Shown: positions 1 through 7,940, counted from the stretch's first letter. The stretch is 29,346 bases of DNA from an uncultured Clostridium sp. (GCA_958413095.1 CATYUF010000022.1:1-29346); one strand, 5' to 3'. The notes: generated by a model from the letters alone, not told the origin. Numbers and translations are program-made.

Positions 1-55
1 CTCTTATTGAGCTGGATTTTCTGGTTATCGGGTTCCTATTTTAGGACACCCTCTT
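1..55. repeat. Left copy of the window-end repeat (probable IS end)
   Basis: Positions 2-55 are the reverse complement of 29293-29346 with two mismatches (positions 21 and 49), i.e. 52 of 54 identical. Both copies carry the core TTCCTATTTTAGGACA at the inward-facing side and stop matching right after CCTCTT. A repeat shared by both ends of a contig usually means a multi-copy element, and the sequence looks like the terminus of an insertion sequence, but no transposase is inside the window, so the family is not named. Confidence 0.6.
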
Positions 56-191
56 CATTTTATGTCTAATTGAAGATATTAAAAGATAAAACTAAACTAT
101 AAATAATTAAGATAATAAGCAATCTAAAAACTAATTAATAAATTATTCAATTAATATTAAGAAAAAATAAATAGTATAAAACAATATCATA

Positions 192-263
192 TGGTAAAAT
201 AAGAAAAAACAAAAGATAGAAAAGTTTTAAATTTAGCCTATTAATATTCTAATTAATATAGGC
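192..263 (+). promoter_or_regulatory. Possible extended -10 promoter and operator-like dyad before the ABC genes
   Basis: TGGTAAAAT at 192-200 fits an extended -10 (TGn plus TAAAAT); no good -35 lies 17 nt upstream. Downstream, GCCTAT (236-241) pairs with ATAGGC (258-263), with further TAAT/ATTA pairing inside, so there is a dyad between the putative start site and the ribosome binding site (GAGAGG, 271-276). BcrA-type exporters are often controlled by a small repressor or two-component system; none is visible here because the window begins just upstream. The rest of 56-286 is AT-rich sequence with nothing I can name. Confidence 0.3.
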
Positions 264-286
264 AAAGAAAGAGAGGTTCAGTAATT

Positions 287-1204
287 ATGCAGACAATACT
301 TGAATGTAAAAACTTATGCAAAGATTTTGGTAAAAAGAAAATCTTAAAAAATGTTTCCTTAAAAATAGAAGAAGGAGATATTTTAGGATTTATAGGACCA
401 AATGGAGCTGGAAAGACAACAACCATAAAATTAATATTAGGATTACAGGGTATAACAAAAGGAACAGTATCAATAAATGGATATGATATACAAAAGAATT
501 TTACAAATGCTATTGAAAAAGTTGGTGCAATAGTAGAAAATCCTGACATGTATATGTATTTATCTGGATATGATAACTTAAAATTAGTAGCAAATCTATA
601 TACAGGAATTACAAAAGAAAGAATAGAAAAAGTAGTGAAATTAGTAAAACTAGAAAATAGAATAAATGATAAAGTATCAAAATATTCTTTAGGAATGAGG
701 CAAAGATTAGGAATCGCTCAAGCAATTTTGCATAATCCTAAGTTATTGATTTTAGATGAGCCAACTAATGGATTAGATCCTGAAGGAATAAAGGAGATGA
801 GAGAACTTTTAGTTAAATTAGCACAAGAAGAAAAAATGGCTATCTTAATTTCAAGCCATAATTTAGCCGAATTAGATAATTTTTGTAATAAGGTATGTAT
901 AATAAAAAATGGAGAAGTAATAGAAACAAGTGAAATTTCAAAGATAAAAAATGATGAAAGAAAAATTTTTAGAATATTTGAAACAAATGATAGTAAAAAG
1001 ATTGAAAAATTAATAAATAATATGGGATTAGCTTTTAAGACAATTGATGATAAGAAAATAAAGATAAATATTGATAAAGATGAAGTACCAGATTTAATAA
1101 AATGTTTAGTTGAAAATGATATAAAAATATATGAAGTTAAAGAAGAAGAAAAGACTTTAGAAGAAGCATTTTTTGAAAAGACAGGAGGGAATATAATTGA
1201 GTAA
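287..1204 (+). CDS. ABC transporter ATP-binding protein, BcrA-like
   Basis: Cytoplasmic ATPase of an ABC-2 type exporter; 305 aa, normal for the family. Seen: Walker A GPNGAGKTT (residues 37-45), signature YSLGMRQR (133-140), Walker B LLILDEP (153-159), D-loop GLDP, and H-loop His191 in SSHN. The Q-loop position reads VENPDMY with Glu rather than Gln, as is typical of the bacitracin-resistance/lantibiotic-immunity (BcrA) branch. The last 85 residues form the usual C-terminal accessory domain. Start ATG at 287 has GAGAGG ten bases upstream. It overlaps the permease gene by 8 nt, so the two are translationally coupled and should form one exporter. The substrate cannot be told from sequence: a peptide, an antibiotic or a lipid-linked compound are possible. 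Confidence 0.9.
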   Translation: MQTILECKNLCKDFGKKKILKNVSLKIEEGDILGFIGPNGAGKTTTIKLILGLQGITKGTVSINGYDIQKNFTNAIEKVGAIVENPDMYMYLSGYDNLKLVANLYTGITKERIEKVVKLVKLENRINDKVSKYSLGMRQRLGIAQAILHNPKLLILDEPTNGLDPEGIKEMRELLVKLAQEEKMAILISSHNLAELDNFCNKVCIIKNGEVIETSEISKIKNDERKIFRIFETNDSKKIEKLINNMGLAFKTIDDKKIKINIDKDEVPDLIKCLVENDIKIYEVKEEEKTLEEAFFEKTGGNIIE

Positions 1205-2669
1205 GTTAATAAAAAATGAGTTAATAAAAATATTTAAGAAAAAAACAATATATATTGCACTTATAGCAGTATTATTACTTTTAATATTTATGAATTGTAT
1301 ATTAAAATTTTCTGGTTCTAGTAGCAATGAGATATATGCATATACAGAAGAACAAATAGGATATTTAAAAGAAGACTTATCGAAATTAGATTCTAAAAAA
1401 AGCAGTGACACAAGTATGTATATAGAACTAAAATCAACGATTGATACAAATGAGCTTATGCTTAAGTATTCAAAAGATGCATGGCAAAGAGATATAATAG
1501 AAAGTAATATTTCAACATATATTCAACAAAAAAACACATATGAGTATGGAACAGATAAGGATAGTGCAAAGGTAGAAGAATTAAATGAAATAATAAATAA
1601 CCTAATAGGTAAATTAGATAACGATGACTGGAAGTATTTTGCAAATGAAGAATTGGATATAGCAAATAAAAATTTACAAGAATTAGAAGAGCAAAGAGTA
1701 AATACAAGCGACAAGCAATTATTGAAAGATTTAGAAGTGCAAATAGAAAATGCTAAAATAGAAAAGGAAGTTGCAGAATATAGAGTAAATGAAGAAATTA
1801 AATATGGAAATGATTATTTAAATAAAGCATTAAATAGATATAAAAATGCATCACAAGATTTAATACAACTTGAAATAGAAAATAAAGATAAAGAAAATAT
1901 GGAATATATAAAAAAGCAACAATATAATGAAAGTTTAGAGCAAAAAGAAGTTAATAAATATATTCTAGAAAATAAAGTTGATGTTAATAAAAATGATAGT
2001 CTAAAAGGTATATTAGAAAATTTTTATAATCAACTTGGAATATTCATGTTAGCAGTAATAATAATGGTTGCAGCAACAATTGTAAGTGACGAATTTAATA
2101 AAGGAACTATAAAACTATTATTAGTTAAACCATATTCGAGAACAAAAATATTATTAGCTAAATTTTTAACAACTGTTATTATGATAGTATTTATAATTTC
2201 AATAACAATTTTAATGCAAGTTCTAATAGGTGGAATATTATTTGGATTTGATAGTTTATCACTTCCAGTAATAGAATATAACTTTAATACAAATTCTATA
2301 CAAAGCATGAATATATTTGCATATTTGGGAATTCAGACTTTAGCACAGTTGCCAATGATTATATTACTTTCAACCTTAGCGTTTGTAATAAGTACAATAT
2401 TTTCTAATAGTGCTTTAGCAATTATTATTTCACTTTTAGGATATATGGCAAATTCAGTTATAAATCAATTAGCAATTATGTATAACTTAGGATTTATGAA
2501 ATATTTTGTTACAATGAATTGGGATTTGAGCCAATATCTATTTGGAGGATTACCATATATGGAAGGAATGACTTTTATAGGTTCAATTTTGATAAATATT
2601 GTATATTTCTTGATATTGTTTATTCCTACAATATTAATTTTTAAAAAGAGAAATATAAAAAATATATAG
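1197..2669 (+). CDS. ABC-2 type permease with large extracytoplasmic coiled coil
   Basis: Membrane partner of the preceding ATPase, 490 aa. Seen: one N-terminal membrane segment (about residues 17-38), a long charged Glu/Lys/Asn-rich region (about 45-265) predicted to be alpha-helical coiled coil outside the membrane, then about five more membrane segments from residue 280. The motif VSDEFNKGTIKLLLVKPYSR directly after the second segment is the typical ABC-2 permease coupling region. It starts with TTG at 1197, supported by AGGAGG at 1183-1188 (8 nt spacing) and by the 8-nt overlap with the ATPase. Ordinary ABC-2 permeases of this type are shorter; the extra length is the coiled-coil loop between the first and second segments, which may sense or hold the substrate (inference). 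Confidence 0.85.
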   Translation: MSKLIKNELIKIFKKKTIYIALIAVLLLLIFMNCILKFSGSSSNEIYAYTEEQIGYLKEDLSKLDSKKSSDTSMYIELKSTIDTNELMLKYSKDAWQRDIIESNISTYIQQKNTYEYGTDKDSAKVEELNEIINNLIGKLDNDDWKYFANEELDIANKNLQELEEQRVNTSDKQLLKDLEVQIENAKIEKEVAEYRVNEEIKYGNDYLNKALNRYKNASQDLIQLEIENKDKENMEYIKKQQYNESLEQKEVNKYILENKVDVNKNDSLKGILENFYNQLGIFMLAVIIMVAATIVSDEFNKGTIKLLLVKPYSRTKILLAKFLTTVIMIVFIISITILMQVLIGGILFGFDSLSLPVIEYNFNTNSIQSMNIFAYLGIQTLAQLPMIILLSTLAFVISTIFSNSALAIIISLLGYMANSVINQLAIMYNLGFMKYFVTMNWDLSQYLFGGLPYMEGMTFIGSILINIVYFLILFIPTILIFKKRNIKNI

Positions 2670-2677
2670 AAGAAAAG

Positions 2678-2725
2678 ACTAGCCGAAGATAAGATTTTAT
2701 AATCTTGGCTAGTTTTAATTTTTTA
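2678..2725. terminator. Terminator between the convergent ABC operon and deoD
   Basis: ACTAGCC (2678-2684) pairs with GGCTAGT (2707-2713), and an inner AAGATT/AATCTT stem lies between them, followed by a T-rich run (TTTTAATTTTTT). It sits 8 nt after the permease stop and 32 nt before the deoD stop on the other strand, so it can serve both operons, more strongly the plus strand. Confidence 0.75.
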
Positions 2726-2757
2726 TTGTATGGTATTAAATGGTTATTAATAAATAA

Positions 2758-3471
2758 TTAAATTGAATCTAAGGCAACTTTTATCATATCATCAAGATTT
2801 CTTTCTCTTTGTTCAGGAGTCGCAATTTCTTTTATGAATTTTGAATCAACAACACTCATTAAACAAGATGCATTTTTATTCAACATTTTAGCAACATAGA
2901 ACAAAGAAAAAGCTTCCATCTCAGCACTTATAGGGTTAAAGCCCTTAGGAACTCTATCTAAGAATTTATTAACATCTGTCATATAAACATCAAAACAGTC
3001 AGTGCAAACAGTATTTCCACAAGTAACTTGTATATTATTTTTCAAAGCTGCTTTTTTTAGTTTTTCATTTAATTCTTCACTAGATTCTGCAATATGGCAA
3101 TTATCGTTATTTAAAGTAAATGCAAAATTACTTTCACTAAAAGCAGAACTAGAAAGAATTATATCAAATAGCTTTAACTCAGGTTTATAAGCTCCACAAG
3201 AGCCAATTCTAATTATATTATCAACATTGTAAAATTTAAATAATTCATAAGAATAAATTCCCATACTAGGCATCCCCATACCAGAAGCCATAACAGTAAC
3301 TCTTTTTCCCTTATAATATCCTGTAAAGGCATACATTCCTCTAACTTTATTAACTAACTTGAAATCATCTAAAAACTTTTCAGCAATATATTTAGCTCGA
3401 AGTGGATCTCCTGGCATTATTACAGTTTTAGCAATATCTTCAATATTTGCTTCATTATGTGGTGTAGACAT
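2758..3471 (-). CDS. deoD: Purine-nucleoside phosphorylase, DeoD type
   Basis: Hexameric cytoplasmic enzyme that splits purine (deoxy)ribonucleosides with phosphate to base plus (deoxy)ribose-1-phosphate, in purine salvage. 237 aa matches the DeoD family. Seen: N-terminal TPHNEA with the conserved His, phosphate-binding GDPLRAKYIA (residues 21-30) and RGMYAFTGYYKG (44-55), the RIGSCGA loop (about 88-94), the sugar-binding EMEAF segment, and the C-terminal SVVD aspartate position followed by the DDMIKVAL helix. Start ATG has GGAGGT 7 nt upstream on the minus strand. It is a single-gene unit with its own promoter and shares a terminator with the convergent ABC genes. Confidence 0.95.
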   Translation of the reverse strand: MSTPHNEANIEDIAKTVIMPGDPLRAKYIAEKFLDDFKLVNKVRGMYAFTGYYKGKRVTVMASGMGMPSMGIYSYELFKFYNVDNIIRIGSCGAYKPELKLFDIILSSSAFSESNFAFTLNNDNCHIAESSEELNEKLKKAALKNNIQVTCGNTVCTDCFDVYMTDVNKFLDRVPKGFNPISAEMEAFSLFYVAKMLNKNASCLMSVVDSKFIKEIATPEQRERNLDDMIKVALDSI

Positions 3472-3524
3472 ATATAAAAACCTCCTTTTTATATAATTTG
3501 TTATAATTCACGGTGTAATAATAA

Positions 3525-3552
3525 ATTATAGTTTATACTTTGTGTGTTGCAA
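3525..3552 (-). promoter_or_regulatory. Probable sigma-A promoter of deoD
   Basis: On the minus strand TTGCAA (3547-3552) is followed after 16 nt by a perfect TATAAT (3525-3530). The start site would lie about 45 nt before the deoD ATG. Confidence 0.55.
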
Positions 3553-3695
3553 TCTACAGAATAAAAGTTGATTGTTCTAATTGTGCTCAATTATTGTTTA
3601 CATAGTTGTTTATGCAATATTTTGACAATAATTTATATTAGATTGTGGATTATAAATATAATGTAGTATAGCAATAAAATCTGAAATTTGCAAGA

Positions 3696-3724
3696 TTGAC
3701 TTTTTTTTATAAACATAATATAAT
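3696..3724 (+). promoter_or_regulatory. Sigma-A promoter of argS
   Basis: TTGACT (3696-3701), 17-nt spacer, TATAAT (3719-3724). The predicted start is about 25 nt before the argS ATG, with the ribosome binding site GAGGAG in between. The leader is therefore too short for a T-box. Confidence 0.75.
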
Positions 3725-3756
3725 TATTGAAAAATAAATGAGAAAGAGGAGATACA

Positions 3757-5475
3757 ATGTTAAATTTTAAAAGTGAAATAGCAAAAAAAATAGTACAAAT
3801 AGTAAAGATTGAAGCTTCAGAATTAGAAACATATATAGAAATTCCAAAAGATAGCACTAATGGTGACTTTTCTTTTCCATGCTTTAGATTAGCAAAAGAA
3901 TTAAGAAAAGCACCTCAAGTAATAGCAAGTGAAATTAAAGAAAAATTAGAATTAGAAGAGAGCAATGATATAATAGAAAAAATAGATGTTATTGGTGGAT
4001 ATCTAAACTTTTATATAAATAAAAATATTTTAATAAAAGAAGTCTTATCAGAGATTAATAAAGAAAAAGAAAATTATGGAGCATCAGATATAGGCAAAGG
4101 AAAAAACATAATAGTTGAATATTCATCACCTAATATAGCAAAAGAATTTCATATTGGTCATTTAAGAACAACTGTAATAGGAGCAGCTTTTTATAACATA
4201 TATAAATATTTAGGATATAACACTATTGGTATAAATCATTTAGGAGACTATGGTACTCAATTTGGAAAAATGATAGAAGGATATAAAAGATGGGGAGAAG
4301 AATATAATTTAGAAGAAAATCCAATAGAAGAATTAACAAAAATGTATATAAGAATAAACGATTTGTGTAAAAGTGATGAAAATGTATTAAATGCTTGTAG
4401 AGAAAATTTTAGAAAACTAGAAGAGGGAGATAAGGAATGTATAGAGTTATGGAATAAATTTAAAGACTTAAGCTTAAAAGAATTCTATAAAACATATGAC
4501 ATGTTGGGAGTAAAATTTGACTCTTTAAATGGAGAATCTTTCTATTCAGACAAAATGCCAGAAGTAATAGAGATATTAGAAAAAACAGGAAAATTAATAG
4601 AATCACAAGGAGCTAAAATTGTAGATTTAGAAGACAAGGGAATAAATACACCATGTATAATAGAAAAAACAAATGGTTCTACAACATATGCTACAAGGGA
4701 TTTAGCAGCAATACTATACAGAGCAAGAACATATGACTTTGATAAATGCATATATGTAGTAGCATATGAACAAAACTTACATTTCAAACAAGTATTTGAA
4801 GTAGCAAAACTATTAGGTTTAGATAAAAAATATACAGATGGATTAACACATATAGCATATGGAATGACAAGGCTGGCAACAGGAAAAATGTCTACAAGAG
4901 AAGGAAATGTAGTAAAAGTAAACGAATTATTAGAAGAATCAGTAAAAAGAGTTTTAGACATAATAAATGAAAAAACTCCCGAGATGGAAGATAAAGAAGA
5001 TAATGCAAGAAAAATAGGAATAGGTGCAGTAATATTTAATAATTTATGCACAAATCTAATAAAAGATCAAATATTTGACTGGAATATAGTATTAAATTTT
5101 AACGGAGAAACAGGACCATATATACAATATATTTATGTGAGAACAAAAAGTGTTTTAGAAAAAGCAAGTTATATGCCTAACTTAGAAGATGTAGATTTTT
5201 CATTGTTAGAAGATGAAAAAAGTTTTTATATAATAAAGAAAATATATGAATTTAATAATATATTGAAGCAAGTGATAGAAAAAAATGAAACATCAATATT
5301 AGCAAGATATTTAATAGAATTAGCACAAGGATATAGTAATTTTTATAATGACAATAAAATTATAGTAGAAGATAAAAAAGTTCAAGATACTAGATTGTAT
5401 CTAACATATGCAGTTGGTAATGTTTTGAAAATAGGAATGAAATTGTTGGGGATAGAAATGCCAACGAAGATGTAG
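3757..5475 (+). CDS. argS: Arginyl-tRNA synthetase
   Basis: Class I aminoacyl-tRNA synthetase that charges tRNA-Arg in the cytoplasm. 572 aa, close to the usual 550-580. Seen: N-terminal tRNA-recognition (Add1) domain (about residues 1-90), EYSSPNIAKEFHIGHLRTT with the HIGH signature (132-135), a GKMSTREGNVV KMSKS-type loop near residue 377, and a C-terminal helical DALR anticodon-binding domain (about 440-572) ending in the usual IGMKLLGIEMPTKM form. Start ATG follows GAGGAG at good spacing. It is monocistronic: own promoter upstream and the large inverted-repeat element beginning about 25 nt after the stop. Confidence 0.97.
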   Translation: MLNFKSEIAKKIVQIVKIEASELETYIEIPKDSTNGDFSFPCFRLAKELRKAPQVIASEIKEKLELEESNDIIEKIDVIGGYLNFYINKNILIKEVLSEINKEKENYGASDIGKGKNIIVEYSSPNIAKEFHIGHLRTTVIGAAFYNIYKYLGYNTIGINHLGDYGTQFGKMIEGYKRWGEEYNLEENPIEELTKMYIRINDLCKSDENVLNACRENFRKLEEGDKECIELWNKFKDLSLKEFYKTYDMLGVKFDSLNGESFYSDKMPEVIEILEKTGKLIESQGAKIVDLEDKGINTPCIIEKTNGSTTYATRDLAAILYRARTYDFDKCIYVVAYEQNLHFKQVFEVAKLLGLDKKYTDGLTHIAYGMTRLATGKMSTREGNVVKVNELLEESVKRVLDIINEKTPEMEDKEDNARKIGIGAVIFNNLCTNLIKDQIFDWNIVLNFNGETGPYIQYIYVRTKSVLEKASYMPNLEDVDFSLLEDEKSFYIIKKIYEFNNILKQVIEKNETSILARYLIELAQGYSNFYNDNKIIVEDKKVQDTRLYLTYAVGNVLKIGMKLLGIEMPTKM

Positions 5476-5502
5476 TTTTTACTTTAAATAAAGAAAATAG
5501 CC

Positions 5503-5720
5503 GCTGGAAGTAGGTGCTAATCATGGATTTTTTTAAATTTTGACTACTTATTCCATTCAGAAAGAATTGGTAAGGCTTTCTCATGAGCCTCTTTCACTCA
5601 GACCCCTTCATACTTCAGGTACCGTGAACATTCCTCATTCGAAAGCCTAACCAATTCTAATCTTCATTTCAGTCGAACGTCAAAATTTAAAAAAATCCAT
5701 GATTAGCACCTACTTCCAGC
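5503..5720. repeat. Nested long inverted-repeat element (42-bp perfect arms)
   Basis: 5503-5544 is the exact reverse complement of 5679-5720 (42 of 42). Inside, 5563-5580 (AGAATTGGTAAGGCTTTC) pairs with 5641-5658 at 17 of 18 positions, leaving an 18 x 20 nt internal loop and an apical region of about 60 nt. The apex holds its own small dyad, TTCAGGTACCGTGAA (5614-5628). The apex is clearly richer in G+C than the surroundings. There is no ORF, no clear target-site duplication beside the arms, and no strong T-run after either arm. It could be a MITE-like or palindromic repeat unit, a structured non-coding RNA on either strand, or a strong factor-independent stop after argS. Confidence 0.75.
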
Positions 5721-6011
5721 TACTCTACAATAATATTAGCTAGTAATTATAATAATAAAAAACTAAAAAAATAAAAAACGTAGTAAAAGTTCATTAAAAA
5801 GAGAAAAGTAAAGTTAAATATAGATAATATGTAAAAAAATGTAACAATTAAAGTTGAAAAGAATAAAAATAAATGTTAAAATGTAAACATTAAATCTAAT
5901 TTTTTATAGATTTAATAAAATTTCTTTCAAATTTTTTATTTCAAAATCTAATTTTATATTCAAAAATTTTAAAATCAGAAAAATTTAAAATCTAAACTAG
6001 GAGGTGATAAT
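5721..6011 (+). other. AT-rich intergenic stretch and leader of the coiled-coil gene
   Basis: No gene is visible. Besides the promoter at 5854-5882 it holds an AT-rich leader of about 120 nt with a short hairpin (AAATCTA/TAGATTT, near 5893-5914) and three loose copies of an AAATCTAA-like string near 5892, 5944 and 5988. These may be low-complexity coincidence. The leader ends in AGGAGGTGATAAT, a near-perfect ribosome binding site. Confidence 0.4.
5854..5882 (+). promoter_or_regulatory. Sigma-A promoter of the Met-heptad protein gene
   Basis: TTGAAA (5854-5859), 17-nt spacer, TAAAAT (5877-5882), about 130 nt before the ATG at 6012. TGTAACA at 5840-5846 lies just upstream of the -35. Confidence 0.55.
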
Positions 6012-6473
6012 ATGGAATCAGAAGAAATGTATAACAAACTTATGGAACAAATGAAAAATATGCAAGAACAAATGATGGGTATGCAACAACAAATGACAGG
6101 TATGCAACAAGACATGGCAGGAATGAAACAAGACATGATAGGTATGCAACAAGAGATTACAGGTGTAAAAAAAGGAATGACAGGAATGCAAAAGGAAATG
6201 AAAAATATGAAAAAAGGAATGTCGAAACTAGAACAAAAAATGTCAAATATGAAACACGAAATAATAGAAAAAACAGATAGAATAGAAAGAAAAGTAGATA
6301 GCATTGATGAAAAATTAGGAAGTACAATAAATTCTAATATAGCACAAATTCTTAATAAACAATCAGATATGAATTATAAATTAGACAATGTAAATAGAGA
6401 TTTTGAAAAAAATGATTTTGAGCACAAAAAATTTGATTATGAAATTGCAAATTTAAAAAGAAGATACAGATAA
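6012..6473 (+). CDS. Methionine-heptad coiled-coil protein, function unknown
   Basis: 153 aa, not recognised as a named family. Residues 10-93 consist of twelve successive seven-residue units, the clearest of the form MQQQMTG, MQQDMAG, MKQDMIG, MQQEITG. Met sits at the first and fifth positions of most units, then the pattern passes into an ordinary Ile/Val/Leu coiled coil (IERKVDSIDEKL) and a charged C-terminus (NLKRRYR). There is no signal peptide or membrane segment, so a cytoplasmic, probably oligomeric rod is expected. It has its own promoter, a very strong AGGAGGTGAT ribosome binding site and its own terminator, so it is an independent, probably well-expressed gene. It could be a structural or scaffold protein or a partner of the neighbouring envelope genes; no catalytic motif is seen. 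Confidence 0.8.
   Translation: MESEEMYNKLMEQMKNMQEQMMGMQQQMTGMQQDMAGMKQDMIGMQQEITGVKKGMTGMQKEMKNMKKGMSKLEQKMSNMKHEIIEKTDRIERKVDSIDEKLGSTINSNIAQILNKQSDMNYKLDNVNRDFEKNDFEHKKFDYEIANLKRRYR
6060..6269 (+). repeat. 21-bp tandem repeats encoding the Met heptads
   Basis: Ten consecutive 21-nt units code for residues 17-86 of the coiled-coil protein. The best conserved unit reads ATGCAACAACAAATGACAGG plus T; later units drift toward Lys-rich versions. Exact 21-nt periodity at DNA level suggests growth by slippage or unequal recombination. Confidence 0.7.
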
Positions 6474-6508
6474 CAAAATCATTAATGTAAGAGTAATATA
6501 AAATATAG

Positions 6509-6555
6509 ATACTTTTATAAGAAATAACAACCTTCTTATAAAAGTATTTTTTTTG
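6509..6555 (+). terminator. Intrinsic terminator of the Met-heptad gene
   Basis: ATACTTTTATAAGAA (6509-6523) pairs perfectly with TTCTTATAAAAGTAT (6533-6547) over a 9-nt loop, followed by an uninterrupted run of T. Confidence 0.9.
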
Positions 6556-6697
6556 TTGTTTTTGATATTATATAAAATCTGTTTAACGAGTTTTTGTATA
6601 AAACAAAATAAAATTATATTTATTTGTTATGTAAAAATAGGCAGAATATAAAATTTAAAAAATCACAAAATAATTATATAAAATAAATTAAAAAAAC

Positions 6698-6726
6698 TTG
6701 TAAAAAGATATATTAAATAGTATAAT
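6698..6726 (+). promoter_or_regulatory. Sigma-A promoter of the LCP gene
   Basis: TTGTAA (6698-6703), 17-nt spacer, TATAAT (6721-6726), about 50 nt before the ATG at 6781. Confidence 0.6.
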
Positions 6727-6780
6727 TATTTTGTTAAAAAATATACAAAAAATAAAATAAAAAATGAAAGAAGGATTAAA

Positions 6781-7824
6781 ATGGCAAATAAAAAAGGAAA
6801 TAAAAAGGGAACAGGTCTAAAAATATTTGGCATTATAGTATTGATATTAATAATAATTTTAATTGCAATTATTGGAGGAACATATTGGTTTGTAAATAAC
6901 AAATTATCAAAAATGCAAACAATAGATATAGATGAAAAAGAATTAAGCGTATCAACAGAAGCAGAACAAAATTTATCAGAGTATAGAAATATAGCTTTAT
7001 TTGGAATAGATAGTAGAGATAGTAGCTTAGGAAAAGGTAATAGAAGTGATTGTATAATAATAGCTAGTTTAAATAACAAAACAAAAGAAGTAAAATTAAT
7101 ATCAGTATATAGAGATACTTTTATGAAAATAGAAGGACATGGACTAGATAAAGTCACTCATGCATATTCATATGGTGAAGCACCATTAGCAATAAAAACA
7201 TTAAATGAAAATATGGATTTAAATATAAAAGAATTTGTTACAGTAAATTTTGATGCAGTTGCAGATGCAGTAAATGCATTAGGTGGAGTTACAATAAATG
7301 TAGAACAAAATGAAATCCAATATATAAATAGTTATATAGGAGAAACTTCAAGAGTAACAGGATTAAAAACTGAAAAAGTAACAAAACCAGGAAAACAAAC
7401 TTTAGATGGAGTACAAGCAGTAGCATATTCAAGAATTAGATACACAGAAGGCGGAGATTTAAAAAGAGCTGAGAGAATGAGAACAGTTATAGAAGCTATG
7501 GTAGAAAAGATAAAAACAAAAAGTATTAGTGAAATAAATACATTTATAGATACAATGTTACCAGAAATATATACTAATATAAAAGCAAGTGATATGTTTG
7601 CACTTTTACCAAGCTTAGCAAATATAAAAGTAACAGAAAGTATAGGTTGGCCTTATGAAACAAAAGGAATTACATTAGATAGATGGTATGGAGTACCTGT
7701 AACATTAGAAAGTAATGTAAAAAGATTACACGAAGAAGCTTTTGGAGAAGATAATTATACTCCATCTGATAAGGTAAAAGAAATAAGCAATTCAATTATA
7801 CAAAAAACAGGATATGGTAAATAA
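6781..7824 (+). CDS. LytR-CpsA-Psr (LCP) family cell wall polymer ligase
   Basis: LCP enzymes move lipid-linked polymers (wall teichoic acid, capsule) from undecaprenyl phosphate onto peptidoglycan at the outer face of the membrane. 347 aa. Seen: short Lys-rich cytoplasmic N-terminus, a single membrane segment (about 14-36), then the LCP domain with GIDSRD (75-80), NRSDCIII (87-94), the VYRDT (109-113) arginine/aspartate pair, NFDAV, and the YSRIRYTEGGDLKRAERMR block (216-234) that carries the phosphate-binding arginines. The start has AAGGAT upstream. It lies directly before the polysaccharide locus, so the capsule made there is a likely substrate (inference); wall teichoic acid remains possible. 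Confidence 0.92.
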   Translation: MANKKGNKKGTGLKIFGIIVLILIIILIAIIGGTYWFVNNKLSKMQTIDIDEKELSVSTEAEQNLSEYRNIALFGIDSRDSSLGKGNRSDCIIIASLNNKTKEVKLISVYRDTFMKIEGHGLDKVTHAYSYGEAPLAIKTLNENMDLNIKEFVTVNFDAVADAVNALGGVTINVEQNEIQYINSYIGETSRVTGLKTEKVTKPGKQTLDGVQAVAYSRIRYTEGGDLKRAERMRTVIEAMVEKIKTKSISEINTFIDTMLPEIYTNIKASDMFALLPSLANIKVTESIGWPYETKGITLDRWYGVPVTLESNVKRLHEEAFGEDNYTPSDKVKEISNSIIQKTGYGK

Positions 7825-7903
7825 CAAAAATAGTTACACATAACAAAAAATACTATGGAAGAACTTTTTGTAGGTCTATTTACTTGTTGGATATGGGATT
7901 TTT

Positions 7904-7940
7904 AAATGGAGGTTATCTAGTAGATATACTTCCATTTTGT
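7904..7940 (+). terminator. Imperfect hairpin between the LCP and VanZ-like genes
   Basis: AAATGGAGGTTATCT pairs with AGATATACTTCCATTT with one mismatch and one bulge, ending in TTTTGT. It sits 18 nt before the VanZ-like start, so it would act as a partial terminator or attenuator. Confidence 0.45.

Larger units (their letters stand above)
6474..6780 (+). other. Intergenic region before the LCP gene
   Basis: No gene seen. It contains the terminator at 6509-6555 and the promoter at 6698-6726; the 140 nt between them is AT-rich with no structure I can support. Confidence 0.5.

Noticed and set aside
3472..3756. T-box leader upstream of argS
   Set aside because: The promoter at 3696-3724 leaves only about 25 nt of leader, with no T-box sequence or terminator.
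4542..5051. 169-aa antisense ORF within argS and other minus-strand ORFs opposite the capsule and feo genes
   Set aside because: They are complementary-frame shadows of well-recognised genes, with no ribosome binding sites or family motifs.
5390..5584. 64-aa minus-strand ORF over the end of argS and the left arm of the inverted repeat
   Set aside because: Low-complexity translation with no ribosome binding site; half of it is argS complement and the rest is the palindrome arm.
6060..6269. Regular 21-nt repeats that could look like a CRISPR array
   Set aside because: Units are contiguous without spacers, in frame with an expressed protein, and give a heptad pattern.
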